Below are positions 1-7,866 of a stretch of DNA of 17,000 nucleotides, piece after piece. Below the pieces are notes generated by a model. It was not told the DNA's origin, searched no databases, and saw nothing but the letters and a program-made list of their open reading frames with translations. Origin of the DNA: Fidelibacterota bacterium (GTDB lineage: Bacteria > Marinisomatota > Marinisomatia > Marinisomatales > UBA1611); contig PBKF01000020.1 in the NCBI GenBank assembly GCA_002722105.1, positions 4,916-21,915 of the forward strand. Direction: 5' to 3'. Every line of letters starts with the position of its first letter. Position 1 is the stretch's first letter. Both the position numbers and the translations under genes were made by a program.

Positions 1-2075
1 GGTTGTCCGGACACATGATTCATTATCGCTTGAATTTCTTCTAAAGATAGGAAGGCATTATGCATCCTGAACACATCGGAACTTCCAGTGCCTAAATGCA
101 GCATATCTCCACGGCCAATCAATTTATCTGCACCAGGCTGATCAATAATTGTTCGTGAATCAATTTTACTGGCAACCTGAAAGGCAATACGCGAAGGAAA
201 GTTTGCTTTTATTACTCCCGTTATTACATCTACAGAAGGTCGTTGTGTGGCAATAACTAGATGAATTCCAACAGCTCGTGCTAATTGGGCTAAACGCGCG
301 ATGGGAGCTTCAACATCTTTGGCAGAAAGCATCATTAAATCAGCCAACTCATCCACAACCAGTACAATATAAGGCATGATTGATTCACGGGATCTTTCCA
401 TTTTTTCATTATACTCACTAATATTTCTTACCACAGCATCCGCCAGAACATTATATCTTCGATCCATTTCCTTTTCCAAAGCACGCAGTGCTAAAATAGC
501 ATTATCTACTGAAGTAACAATAGGTTCTGAAATATCTTCCATTTGCAAGAGATGATATCCTTCTAATTGACGGTAAAGAGTCATTTCTACTTTTTTAGGA
601 TCAATCATAACAAATTTTACTTCTTCCGGTGTTGCTCGATAAAGAATAGAACAGATGATTGTATTTATACAAACAGATTTTCCTGATCCAGTTGTTCCTG
701 CAATGAGTAAATGTGGCATTTTAGATAAATCAAGACAACTGATTTCACCTGAAGTTGTTTTACCAACAGCCAAAGTCAATATAGACTCTGCTTCTGCAAA
801 TTCGGGACTGTTCACAACTGATTTGAAAAATACTGTAGCTGGATTTCGGTTTGGGATTTCAATCCCTACTGATGATTTTCCAGGGATAGGAGCAATCACC
901 CTGACACTACTGGCTTCCATGACACGATCAAGATCATCTGCCAATTGAACAAATTTATTCACACGGACACCTTCTGCAGGTTCCACTTCAAATAAAGTAA
1001 TAACAGGTCCAGGGTGTACATTTACAACTTTGCCATCAACGCCATAAGTAGCTAATGACTGAGTTAAGTAATTGGCTCTTTCTACTAACTCATCGCGGGT
1101 CAAAGAATCTGAAATATTTACCGGATTTTCTAATAGTTCTGAAGATGGTAATACATATTCCTGTTTTGGTACTTTTCGTTCCACCACTTCATCTATATCA
1201 ATCTCCTCGATTTGAGCCATTTCTTCAATATTAGGGGATTGATCATCTTGAATTGGTGCATCTTGCTCCTGCTTTTCTAATTCATGTCCAATATCATTAT
1301 CATATACTTCTGTAGTCCGTTCATCAATCTCATTCCTATCTTCATCTGTTTTAATTTTAGCTGTTTCACTAGAATGAATTTCTTCTTCAGCTTGCTGTTC
1401 ATCTTCTAAATCGTTGGAAATCATCTCTAAGGAATCCTGTTCCTTTTGTTCATCAATTTTTGCTTTTAATTCCTGGGTATGCTTTCGTTTTGCTTCTTCT
1501 TTTTCAAACTTCTCTTTTTCTGCTATCTTTTCATTTCGCCATGAGTTCAATTTCTCTTTAAAATCGATAAATGGGGCATAATAATCTAGATTGAAATAGC
1601 CTCTTACCATTATAAGAAATCCGGAAATGAGAAATAAAATTGTACCCCAAATTGAGAGCATATCCAAAAATAATTGTGCTATGTTTCCACCAGTTAGCCC
1701 TGATGCTAGATAACTCAAATTTCCATCTAATGGAAATTGAATACTGATGACTCCAATTGTAATGGAAAGCATCATCATGGCTCCAAGGCTGTACCAAGTT
1801 ATTCTAAGAATTTCACTTAAGTCTTTTTTAGCAAAAAGAAACCAGCCCCAGCCTAAACCAAGTAAAGGAGTAATGATAGTTGAGTAGCCAAAACCAAGTT
1901 TAATAAAAAAGTGAGCAGTGAAAATGCCAAGGATACCCATGGGGTTAGTAACTTGGACATTAGATGAAATGGATGGTTCTTCGCTAGAGTTATAGCCACC
2001 GAGACTAACTAAGACGAAAACGGAAAGCGCGATAGTAAGTATTCCGAGGATTTCTAAACGACGTTCTTCCTGCAT
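1..2075 (-). CDS. ftsK: DNA translocase FtsK, C-terminus cut off by window edge
   Basis: This is a septum-located, ATP-driven DNA pump that clears and aligns chromosome termini during division. About 691 codons are visible from an ATG at 2075-2073, and the frame stays open through base 1. Hydrophobic segments at about residues 9-27, 47-82, 92-113 and 133-158 form the usual N-terminal membrane anchor. A charged, Glu/Lys/Asp-rich linker follows (about 169-317), then the beta and alpha motor domains. Walker A is GTTGSGKS (460-467) and Walker B is VVDELAD (573-579). The later segments IATQRPSVDVITG and GRGDML are typical of the family. The C-terminal DNA-reading gamma domain should lie beyond the left edge, so nothing can be said about KOPS recognition. 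Upstream, only a weak purine run (AAAGAA) precedes the start. The terminator at 2171-2193 separates this gene from yaaA, so it probably has its own promoter in 2076-2170, where I can identify no clear promoter boxes. Confidence 0.95.
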   Translation of the reverse strand, partial: MQEERRLEILGILTIALSVFVLVSLGGYNSSEEPSISSNVQVTNPMGILGIFTAHFFIKLGFGYSTIITPLLGLGWGWFLFAKKDLSEILRITWYSLGAMMMLSITIGVISIQFPLDGNLSYLASGLTGGNIAQLFLDMLSIWGTILFLISGFLIMVRGYFNLDYYAPFIDFKEKLNSWRNEKIAEKEKFEKEEAKRKHTQELKAKIDEQKEQDSLEMISNDLEDEQQAEEEIHSSETAKIKTDEDRNEIDERTTEVYDNDIGHELEKQEQDAPIQDDQSPNIEEMAQIEEIDIDEVVERKVPKQEYVLPSSELLENPVNISDSLTRDELVERANYLTQSLATYGVDGKVVNVHPGPVITLFEVEPAEGVRVNKFVQLADDLDRVMEASSVRVIAPIPGKSSVGIEIPNRNPATVFFKSVVNSPEFAEAESILTLAVGKTTSGEISCLDLSKMPHLLIAGTTGSGKSVCINTIICSILYRATPEEVKFVMIDPKKVEMTLYRQLEGYHLLQMEDISEPIVTSVDNAILALRALEKEMDRRYNVLADAVVRNISEYNEKMERSRESIMPYIVLVVDELADLMMLSAKDVEAPIARLAQLARAVGIHLVIATQRPSVDVITGVIKANFPSRIAFQVASKIDSRTIIDQPGADKLIGRGDMLHLGTGSSDVFRMHNAFLSLEEIQAIMNHVSGQ

Positions 2076-2170
2076 TTAATATTCTTTAGTATGTGGTTTA
2101 TTGATTATTGATTTTACGGATATTACAAGAGAGATTGAATAAGAAATCTACCCACCATCCTAAAAACCAA

Positions 2171-2193
2171 AAACCCCACAAATGTGGGGCTTT
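2171..2193 (-). terminator. Intrinsic terminator downstream of yaaA
   Basis: CCCCACA (2174-2180) and TGTGGGG (2183-2189) form a perfect inverted repeat, giving a GC-rich hairpin in an otherwise AT-rich gap. On the minus strand the stem is followed directly by TTTTTGGTTTTTA, a good U-tract. It lies about 23 bases past the yaaA stop codon. An A-rich run on the other side gives it some bidirectional character, but both flanking genes read minus, so its job is to end the yaaA transcript before ftsK. Confidence 0.75.
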
Positions 2194-2215
2194 ATCTAAA
2201 AATCAAAATATTAAA

Positions 2216-2992
2216 TTATGAACTATAACGAGTAAATACTGGATCTAATTCAGTACTTAACGTTTTATTATAAGAATATCCATCTAAATTGAAAGAAAGA
2301 ATATCTTTTGGATCTTCGATTCGGTTTTGAATAATATATCGAGCCATCATTCCTCGAGCTTTCTTTGCATAAAAAGATATCATTCTATATTTACCATTCT
2401 TGTTTTCTTTAAATTGGGGAGTTATTACTACAGACGCTTGCAGATCAGGATTATTAATTGATTTAAAATATTCTATAGATGCACAGTTAATGATACTACT
2501 ATTTCTATGTACTTTGAGCTCTCGATTGATGGAATTGGAAAGAGAACTATTCCAATAAAAATATAAATTTTTCCCTGATTCATTTTCTAATTTTGTACCC
2601 ATTTCTAAACGATATGGTTGAATCAAGTCCAATGGTTTTAATATACCATAGAGACCAGATAAAATACGGGTATTATCCTGTGCAAAGGTAATATCATCCG
2701 TAGAAAGTGTGAAAGCATCTAAACCTGAATAAGTATCACCCATAAAAGTAAAAATAGCCTCTCGAGATTTTTCTGGTCCAGCAGAGTATGACCAGGACTG
2801 GTAACGTTCCCAATTAATCTCAGAAAGTTTTTCGCTTATTCCCATTAATGATTGAAGTTTTGGAGGATCAAATTCCTTTATTCTATTTACAAGATTTTGT
2901 GATGCATCTAAAAATTGGGGATGACTATGGATAGTGCCATAAGCAGAGCACTCACTTGATAGTTTTTTTGCTGGTGAAAGAACTGTAATCAT
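2216..2992 (-). CDS. yaaA: YaaA family peroxide-stress protein (UPF0246/DUF328)
   Basis: This is a cytoplasmic protein of the YaaA family. In E. coli, YaaA is induced by hydrogen peroxide and limits damage by lowering free iron; DNA binding has also been reported for the family. The 258-residue length is that of the E. coli protein. The N-terminus MITVLSPAKKL is the family signature, and the C-terminal half carries the conserved SFYAKKARGMMARYI segment and a FNLDGY-like tail. The start is fixed by that N-terminus, although no Shine-Dalgarno sequence is evident. The gene stands alone, diverging from the sulfatase gene across 162 bases and ending at the terminator at 2171-2193. No OxyR-type site can be pointed to with confidence. 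Family assignment is firm; a peroxide role in this organism is inferred from homology. Confidence 0.93.
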   Translation of the reverse strand: MITVLSPAKKLSSECSAYGTIHSHPQFLDASQNLVNRIKEFDPPKLQSLMGISEKLSEINWERYQSWSYSAGPEKSREAIFTFMGDTYSGLDAFTLSTDDITFAQDNTRILSGLYGILKPLDLIQPYRLEMGTKLENESGKNLYFYWNSSLSNSINRELKVHRNSSIINCASIEYFKSINNPDLQASVVITPQFKENKNGKYRMISFYAKKARGMMARYIIQNRIEDPKDILSFNLDGYSYNKTLSTELDPVFTRYSS

Positions 2993-3008
2993 GATTATAA
3001 TTTAGCAC

Positions 3009-3068
3009 ATATCCATTGAAAATTTTATACTAAGAAAAAAATAGAGATTTATTAAAATTAATGGATAT
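3009..3068. repeat. Imperfect inverted repeat in the yaaA/sulfatase divergent region
   Basis: ATATCCATT (3009-3017) pairs perfectly with AATGGATAT (3060-3068). Inside it, AATTTTA (3021-3027) pairs with TAAAATT (3053-3059). A 3-base bulge (GAA) interrupts the left arm and about 25 bases form the loop. It sits 17-76 bases upstream of the yaaA start. It could be a paired operator or a transcript stem-loop. AT-rich DNA produces such matches by chance, but 16 paired bases with one bulge is more than usual. Confidence 0.4.
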
Positions 3069-3078
3069 TAGACCCTTT

Positions 3079-3100
3079 TAATATTTATGAGTAAATATTA
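3079..3100. promoter_or_regulatory. Perfect 9+9 dyad, candidate operator upstream of the sulfatase
   Basis: The arms TAATATTTA (3079-3087) and TAAATATTA (3092-3100) are exact reverse complements around a 4-base spacer (TGAG). The dyad lies 54-76 bases before the sulfatase ATG. A -10-like TATAAT sits between it and the gene (3130-3135), with no convincing -35 box. The position would suit a regulator acting from just upstream of a promoter. Being almost all A/T, it is weaker evidence than a GC-containing palindrome would be. Confidence 0.4.
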
Positions 3101-3154
3101 GATTCAAAAGAATATCTTAAAAAAGAAATTATAATAATTATTGGTTAGCTTTAA

Positions 3155-4726
3155 ATGATAAAAATAATGGATTTGAAAATACATTCGATTAATTTAGTAT
3201 TATTATATTTTGTTCTTGGATGCAAACAAACGGAATATGATATGCCGCCAAACATCTTAATTTGTATTGCCGATGATGCTGGTCATATGGGGGAATATCA
3301 CTCATGGGTACATACACCTGCATTTGATCGTGTTGCAAATAAAGGATTACTTTTTGAAAATGCCTATACTCCTAATGCAAAGTGCGCCCCTTCGAGAGCT
3401 TCATTGCTGACTGCTAGAAATTCATGGCAACTTAAAGAAGCAGCCAATCATTTTAATAATTTCCCAATCGAATACAAAACATACCCTGAGGTTTTAAAAG
3501 AATTCGGATATTTTACAGGCCATACTGGTAAAGGATGGGGGCCTGGAAACCCGGGACAAATAAATGGTAAAGAACGAGAACTTTGTGGTAGTGGATGGAA
3601 TAGTAAAAAAATAGAACCTCCTACTAAAAAAATTGCTCGTAATGACTATTCAGAGAATTTTAAAGACTTTTTCAATCATAAACCGCATGGAAAGCCTTTT
3701 TATTTCTGGTATGGTGGGTGGGAACCTCATAGAGGGTTCGAATATGGGTCTTCCCTAAAAGCCGGTAAAAAATTGTCAGATATAAAGAAAGTACCTGCAT
3801 TTTTTCCTGATAATAATATAGTGCGTACAGATATTCTTGATTATGCATTGGAGATTGAATATTTTGATTCTCATGTTACCAAAATATTGGACTTTCTTGA
3901 AAGTAAAGGAGAATTAGAAAATACTATAGTTATTGTAACATCTGATCATGGAATGCCATTTCCACGCGCTAAAAGTGATGAGTATGATTATTCAAATCAT
4001 ATCCCTTTGGCAATTATGTGGGGAAATAATATAAAAAATCCGGGACACGAAATAAATGAATACATTAGTTTCATAGATATTGCTCCAACCTTTTTTGATG
4101 CATTAGGAATTAAATGGGAACAGTCCGGAATGAAGGAAACTCCCGGGATAAGTCTAATCCCATTTTTTAAAGGGGAGAACAAAAATTTTAGAGATTATGT
4201 TTTGAATGGGAAAGAGCGACATGATGTTGGTCGACCAAATGATTATGGTTATCCAATAAGAGGAATTGTTAAAGATGGTTGGATGTATTTACGAAATTAC
4301 CGACCAGATTTATGGCCTGCAGCAAATCCAGAATGTGGATATTCAACGGTTGATGGTAGCCCTACAAAAACTGAAGTTCTAAAATCGCGACATAATCCTA
4401 AAACTAAATTTTATTGGGATCTGTCTTTTGGAAAAAGGCCTGAAGAAGAACTTTTCTATTTGCCTGATGACAAGTTTTGCATACGAAATCTTGCATATGA
4501 AGAAAAATTTTATTCAATTAAAGCAGAATTAATATTCAAGATGGAAGAAGAATTAAAAAAACAAGAAGACCCCAGAATGTTTGGTGATGGTGATATTTTT
4601 CATACTTACTATTTTACATCAGATAAATATCGAAACCTGTACTCCAGAATCGTAAATGAAGGGGAAAATATTATTCCAGTATGGATTAATGAATCAGATA
4701 TTGAGACTGATATAATGGGAAAATAA
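3155..4726 (+). CDS. Lipoprotein sulfatase, heparan N-sulfatase-like
   Basis: This is a type I formylglycine-dependent sulfatase of the alkaline phosphatase superfamily, predicted to be exported and lipid-anchored and to hydrolyse sulfate groups from a glycan. A hydrophobic N-terminus ends in a lipobox-like VLGC with Cys23 as lipidation site. The active-site motif is CAPSR, with Cys77 as the residue to be oxidised to formylglycine. Metal ligands are visible as Asp40-Asp41 and Asp264-His265, with probable catalytic lysines Lys126 (HTGKGW) and Lys273. The C-terminal segment EDPRMFGDGDIF is typical of the N-sulfoglucosamine sulfohydrolase-like group, but the substrate is inferred only. ATG 3155 was chosen; ATG 3167, in frame, would also keep the signal peptide. 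No good Shine-Dalgarno is seen. It is the only plus-strand gene here, convergent with gcvT. No formylglycine-generating enzyme, glycan-uptake or lyase gene is nearby, and no clear terminator follows in 4727-4843. Confidence 0.92.
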   Translation: MIKIMDLKIHSINLVLLYFVLGCKQTEYDMPPNILICIADDAGHMGEYHSWVHTPAFDRVANKGLLFENAYTPNAKCAPSRASLLTARNSWQLKEAANHFNNFPIEYKTYPEVLKEFGYFTGHTGKGWGPGNPGQINGKERELCGSGWNSKKIEPPTKKIARNDYSENFKDFFNHKPHGKPFYFWYGGWEPHRGFEYGSSLKAGKKLSDIKKVPAFFPDNNIVRTDILDYALEIEYFDSHVTKILDFLESKGELENTIVIVTSDHGMPFPRAKSDEYDYSNHIPLAIMWGNNIKNPGHEINEYISFIDIAPTFFDALGIKWEQSGMKETPGISLIPFFKGENKNFRDYVLNGKERHDVGRPNDYGYPIRGIVKDGWMYLRNYRPDLWPAANPECGYSTVDGSPTKTEVLKSRHNPKTKFYWDLSFGKRPEEELFYLPDDKFCIRNLAYEEKFYSIKAELIFKMEEELKKQEDPRMFGDGDIFHTYYFTSDKYRNLYSRIVNEGENIIPVWINESDIETDIMGK

Positions 4727-4843
4727 GACCAATTAAGGCATTTAATTCTAAAATAGCTAAAAATAATAAGTATTTTGGTGCTAAAGCCTATTTATGTGCA
4801 GCTTAATAATATAGAATACAGCAAAATATGATATAATATCTAA

Positions 4844-5947
4844 TTAATCAATTAAGGACCCTTTTCTATAAAAGGGTGGCTTTATAACTGTAGATGCCTT
4901 TAACCTACCTCGAATATCCACAATTAATTCAGTACCTGAATTTGTCAATTCTTCTTTTAAATAGCCCATTCCTATACCCTCATCCAAAGATGGGCTCATT
5001 GTTCCGCTTGTAATCTCTCCTACAATATTATTATCTACAATTATCGGACATCCTTTTCTAGGGATTGCCCTTTCAGACATTATTAAACATACCAGTCTTC
5101 GAGTTACATTGGATTTGGCTTTGAGCAATGCATCTTTTCCTATAAAATCATCTTTACCTAATCTTGTAATCCACCCTAAACCAGCTTCAATGGGGGTGGT
5201 TGTTTCATCAATATCATTGCCATATAATACATATTTCATTTCCATCCTTAATGTATCCCTGCATCCCAGCCCTGCGGGCATCAAACCTTTATCCTTACCA
5301 GCAGCCATAATGCCATCCCAAATTCCAGATATTTTATCCGAATCTGCATAAATTTCAAATCCCAGTTCTCCTGTATAACCTGTTCTTGAAATAATACACT
5401 TATTACCTCCTAAATTACCCTCCACAAAATTGTAATATTGGATATTTATTAAAAAAGTGTCCGTCAGTGTTTGCAGGATATCTCTAGATCTTGGACCCTG
5501 TAATGCTAATAAACCAATATCATTACTTTTATTTTCTATTTTAACATCACCTATAACTTGAGATTGGAGCCAGTTTAAATCTTTTTCTATGTTTGTTGCA
5601 TTCACAACTAACATAAAGTCATGTTCTCTTTTATAAACCAATAAATCATCAACAATACCACCATTTTTATAACACATGGCTGAATACTGTGCCTGTCCAT
5701 TTGATAAACTAGATATATCATTGATAGTAACTTTTTCCAAGAATATTTGGGCATCCTGTCCAGAAATAAAGAATTCTCCCATATGACTTACATCAAATAA
5801 GCCAGCAACCGTTCTTACAGCATTATGCTCCTGTTTGATCCCTGAATACTGTGTTGGCAAAAGATATCCGCCAAAATTGACCATATTGCCACCTAAAGCC
5901 ATATGTTGATCATATAGAGGTGTTTTTCTCTCAGACATTTGCGCCAT
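4844..5947 (-). CDS. gcvT: Aminomethyltransferase, glycine cleavage T protein
   Basis: This cytoplasmic enzyme takes the aminomethyl group from lipoyl-H-protein, releases ammonia and passes the one-carbon unit to tetrahydrofolate. The 367-residue length is usual for the family. Recognisable blocks in order are GLFDVSHMGEF (49-59), the GGIVDDLLVY block with the catalytic-Asp region at 100-101, LALQGPRS, RTGYTGELGFEIY and AGLGCRDTLRMEM. The start is the ATG 4 bases after the ruvA stop; an in-frame ATG three codons on (Met4) is an alternative, and neither has a good Shine-Dalgarno. The close spacing suggests gcvT is the last gene of the bat-yebC-ruvCA transcript. The genes for the H, P and L proteins are not in the window, so the complex must be assembled from distant loci. 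It converges on the sulfatase gene with about 117 bases between the stop codons. Confidence 0.96.
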   Translation of the reverse strand: MAQMSERKTPLYDQHMALGGNMVNFGGYLLPTQYSGIKQEHNAVRTVAGLFDVSHMGEFFISGQDAQIFLEKVTINDISSLSNGQAQYSAMCYKNGGIVDDLLVYKREHDFMLVVNATNIEKDLNWLQSQVIGDVKIENKSNDIGLLALQGPRSRDILQTLTDTFLINIQYYNFVEGNLGGNKCIISRTGYTGELGFEIYADSDKISGIWDGIMAAGKDKGLMPAGLGCRDTLRMEMKYVLYGNDIDETTTPIEAGLGWITRLGKDDFIGKDALLKAKSNVTRRLVCLIMSERAIPRKGCPIIVDNNIVGEITSGTMSPSLDEGIGMGYLKEELTNSGTELIVDIRGRLKASTVIKPPFYRKGSLID

Positions 5948-5951
5948 TTAG

Positions 5952-6554
5952 TTATGCCATAAGTTCTTTGAGCGCTTTTTTAATAACGGACTCTAATTTC
6001 CCAGATAATTCGCCTTTTTTTTCCAACTCCGAACATGCTTTTCTGGCATGGTTCTGATTATATCCTAAAGACATCAAAGCATTCACTACATCTTTAAACA
6101 TTTGAGGTTCTGATAATTCGCTTTCTACAAAGCCCAAAGAATCTTCATTTTTCTTCATAAATTTTTCTTTGAGTTCAACAATAATTCTTTTCGCTGTTTT
6201 TGCACCAACACCGGGTACAGATGTGAGAGTGGTAACATCACCTGCTATTACCCGATCTTTTAATTTTGATGGTACTATTCCTGATAAAATAGTTAAAGCT
6301 AGTTTAGGCCCAATACCACTGATTGAGATCAATAAATGAAATGTTTTCCGTTCCTTTTCATCCTTGAAACCATAGAGATCCATCATGTCTTCGCGCACAT
6401 GCAGATAAGTTAAAACAACCGTATCGCTTCCCTTTGGAGGGAGAGAATCCAAACCATTAATAGACATCATTACTTTATAACCAATGCCATTAACAAAAAT
6501 GATAGCAAAGTTTGTTGTTTTTTTCTCTACCAAACCATGTAATTGGTCGATCAT
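5952..6554 (-). CDS. ruvA: Holliday junction branch migration protein RuvA
   Basis: This protein binds four-way DNA junctions as a tetramer and loads the RuvB motor for branch migration. The 200-residue length is normal. The N-terminal OB-fold begins MIDQLHGLVEKK. Two helix-hairpin-helix motifs are clear, around residues 77-90 (ISGIGPKLAL) and 112-122 (SVPGVGAKTAK). A variable linker (about 131-150) leads to the small RuvB-contacting C-terminal domain (151-200). The ATG overlaps the ruvC stop codon (ATGA), so the two are translationally coupled, and AGGGAA about 8 bases upstream is a plausible ribosome site. ruvB is not next to it, an arrangement known in many bacteria. Confidence 0.97.
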   Translation of the reverse strand: MIDQLHGLVEKKTTNFAIIFVNGIGYKVMMSINGLDSLPPKGSDTVVLTYLHVREDMMDLYGFKDEKERKTFHLLISISGIGPKLALTILSGIVPSKLKDRVIAGDVTTLTSVPGVGAKTAKRIIVELKEKFMKKNEDSLGFVESELSEPQMFKDVVNALMSLGYNQNHARKACSELEKKGELSGKLESVIKKALKELMA

Positions 6555-7027
6555 TTAAACTTTCCCTGATTAATATAACAAAGCCCTACAGCCATGGCAT
6601 CAGAAATATCCATCGGTAATGGAGGTTCTTTGAGTTTTAAAATTTGAGTGACCATATAGGAGACTTGTTCCTTACTTGCAGCTCCATTACCACAAACAGA
6701 CATCTTAACCTTTCTTGGCGCAAATTCATAAACTGGAATATCAGCTTGCGCTGCTGCTAAAATCAAGGATCCTCGAGCTTGTCCTAATATCATAGCTGAT
6801 TTTACATTTCTACTATAGAATGCATCTTCAATAGCCATAACATCCGGGCTAAATTGGTCCAATATTTTATTCATTTCTTCAAATAAATAATTTAATCTTT
6901 TGGGTAATTCGTCCTTTGGTTTGGGTTTTATTGTCCCGTAAGCAGTCAGTTGTGTTTGGTTCCGTTTATTTTCCATTATACTGAATCCTGTTATGCCTAA
7001 ACCTGGATCAACACTTAAAACCCTCAT
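6551..7027 (-). CDS. ruvC: Holliday junction resolvase RuvC
   Basis: This is a dimeric, metal-dependent endonuclease that cuts Holliday junctions symmetrically during recombinational repair. At 158 residues it is slightly shorter than E. coli RuvC, losing only the tail. The RNase H-fold catalytic acids are all present: Asp7 (SVDPGLG), Glu67 (AIEDAFY), Asp140 and Asp143 (DISDAMAVGLCY). The conserved QARG segment (83-86) and Lys119 are also visible. It begins 5 bases after the yebC stop and overlaps the ruvA start by 4 bases. The order yebC-ruvC-ruvA is a common bacterial arrangement. No Shine-Dalgarno sequence is evident, so translation may rely on coupling to yebC. Confidence 0.97.
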   Translation of the reverse strand: MRVLSVDPGLGITGFSIMENKRNQTQLTAYGTIKPKPKDELPKRLNYLFEEMNKILDQFSPDVMAIEDAFYSRNVKSAMILGQARGSLILAAAQADIPVYEFAPRKVKMSVCGNGAASKEQVSYMVTQILKLKEPPLPMDISDAMAVGLCYINQGKFK

Positions 7028-7032
7028 TAAGA

Positions 7033-7776
7033 TTATTCTAGGTTCAGTGATTCCAAATCTATATCCAGATTTGAGTAGAGTTTACTAATATCATCATTCT
7101 CATCTAAGGCATCCATTAGTTTCATCGCAGTTTCAGCTTCTTTCCCATCTAACTTTTGCAGTGTTTTTGGTATCATTTCAATCTCTGTAGATCGAATTTT
7201 ATACCCAGAGTTTTCTAGTGAGTCCCTTATTTCCATTAAACCAGTTGGATCAGTAAAGATCGCGTAAATATTATCATCTGATTCAAAATCATCAGCTCCT
7301 GCTTCCAATGCCGCTTCAAAAATAACATCTTCATCACCTGAATCGCTGTTTAAAATAATTTGTCCTTTTTTTTCAAACATCCAAGACACACTTCCATTTT
7401 CACCAAGGTTACCCCCAAATTTGGAAAAAATATGCCGGACTTCAGCCACAGATCGATTTTTATTATCGGTAATTACATCCATCATGAGAGCCATCCCTCC
7501 GGGGCCATATCCTTCGTATGTAATTTCTTCATAGGTAACCCCTTCTAACTCACCAGTGCCCTTCTTGATGGCTCTTTCAATTTTATCCGCAGGCATATTA
7601 CTGGATTTGGCATTGGATACTGCTTTCCTCAGTCTCGGATTAGAATCAACATCACCGCCATTCAGACGAGCAGCAATTGTAATTTCTTTTATTATCTTGG
7701 TAAATATTTTCCCGCGTTTTGCATCTTGAGCACCTTTACGGTGTTTAATATTGGCCCATTTACTATGTCCAGCCAT
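7033..7776 (-). CDS. yebC: YebC/PmpR-TACO1 family protein
   Basis: This is a cytoplasmic protein of the YebC/TACO1 family. Members have been described as transcriptional regulators and, more recently, as translation factors that help ribosomes through difficult (for example proline-rich) stretches. Which role applies here cannot be read from sequence. The family's invariant N-terminus MAGHSKWANIKHRKGAQDAKR fixes the start. NGSVSWMFEKKG and the acidic C-terminal domain with the YEGYGPGG segment are typical, and 247 residues is the usual length. A GGAG lies 4 bases before the ATG, closer than ideal. A small upstream ORF with a much better ribosome site overlaps the yebC start (7763-7813) and may deliver ribosomes to it. 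It is followed closely by ruvC. Confidence 0.96.
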   Translation of the reverse strand: MAGHSKWANIKHRKGAQDAKRGKIFTKIIKEITIAARLNGGDVDSNPRLRKAVSNAKSSNMPADKIERAIKKGTGELEGVTYEEITYEGYGPGGMALMMDVITDNKNRSVAEVRHIFSKFGGNLGENGSVSWMFEKKGQIILNSDSGDEDVIFEAALEAGADDFESDDNIYAIFTDPTGLMEIRDSLENSGYKIRSTEIEMIPKTLQKLDGKEAETAMKLMDALDENDDISKLYSNLDIDLESLNLE

Positions 7777-7813
7777 TTTTCTCCATGATTATAAAAAGAA
7801 AATTACTGAACAT
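7763..7813 (-). CDS. Possible 16-codon leader ORF overlapping yebC start
   Basis: This small frame begins with ATG at 7813-7811 and would encode MFSNFLFIIMEKNGWT, ending in TAG at 7765-7763. Its start is preceded by GGAGGG at ideal spacing of 7 bases, the strongest Shine-Dalgarno match I found in the window. It runs into yebC in another frame, its stop lying about a dozen bases past the yebC ATG, so terminating ribosomes could reinitiate there. The peptide resembles nothing I recognise and may have no function of its own. It could also be coincidence: the purine-rich GGAGGG may simply be a ribosome standby site for yebC. Confidence 0.35.
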   Translation of the reverse strand: MFSNFLFIIMEKNGWT

Positions 7814-7820
7814 AGATAGA

Positions 7821-7826
7821 CCCTCC
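7821..7826 (-). promoter_or_regulatory. Strong Shine-Dalgarno (GGAGGG) in the yebC leader
   Basis: GGAGGG on the minus strand lies 7 bases before an ATG (7813) that is not the yebC start; yebC begins 37 bases further on. Other good ribosome sites here are weaker, for example AAGGAG before batE and AGGAG before batB. Its placement is the main argument that the leader ORF is translated. Confidence 0.5.
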
Positions 7827-7866
7827 AAATAAAGTAAAAACAAGTTGGTTAAAATAATTGATGAAG

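Noticed and set aside
655..948. Plus-strand open frame opposite the FtsK motor domain.
   Set aside because: The minus-strand reading gives Walker A and conserved FtsK sequence; the plus frame resembles no family.
2994..2999. TATAAT on the minus strand five bases before the yaaA ATG, as a promoter for a leaderless transcript.
   Set aside because: There is no matching -35 box, and such hexamers are frequent at this base composition.
4727..4843. Possible small RNA or terminator between the sulfatase and gcvT.
   Set aside because: Only a 6-base arm pair (4751-4756 with 4788-4793) can be found, with no U-tract or promoter. It is not distinguishable from chance in AT-rich DNA.
4859..4876. CCCTTTT-CTAT-AAAAGGG hairpin near the gcvT 3' end, considered as a terminator between convergent genes.
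   Set aside because: It lies inside gcvT codons (near KPPFYRKGS) and has no U-tract on either strand. It can be explained by coding sequence.
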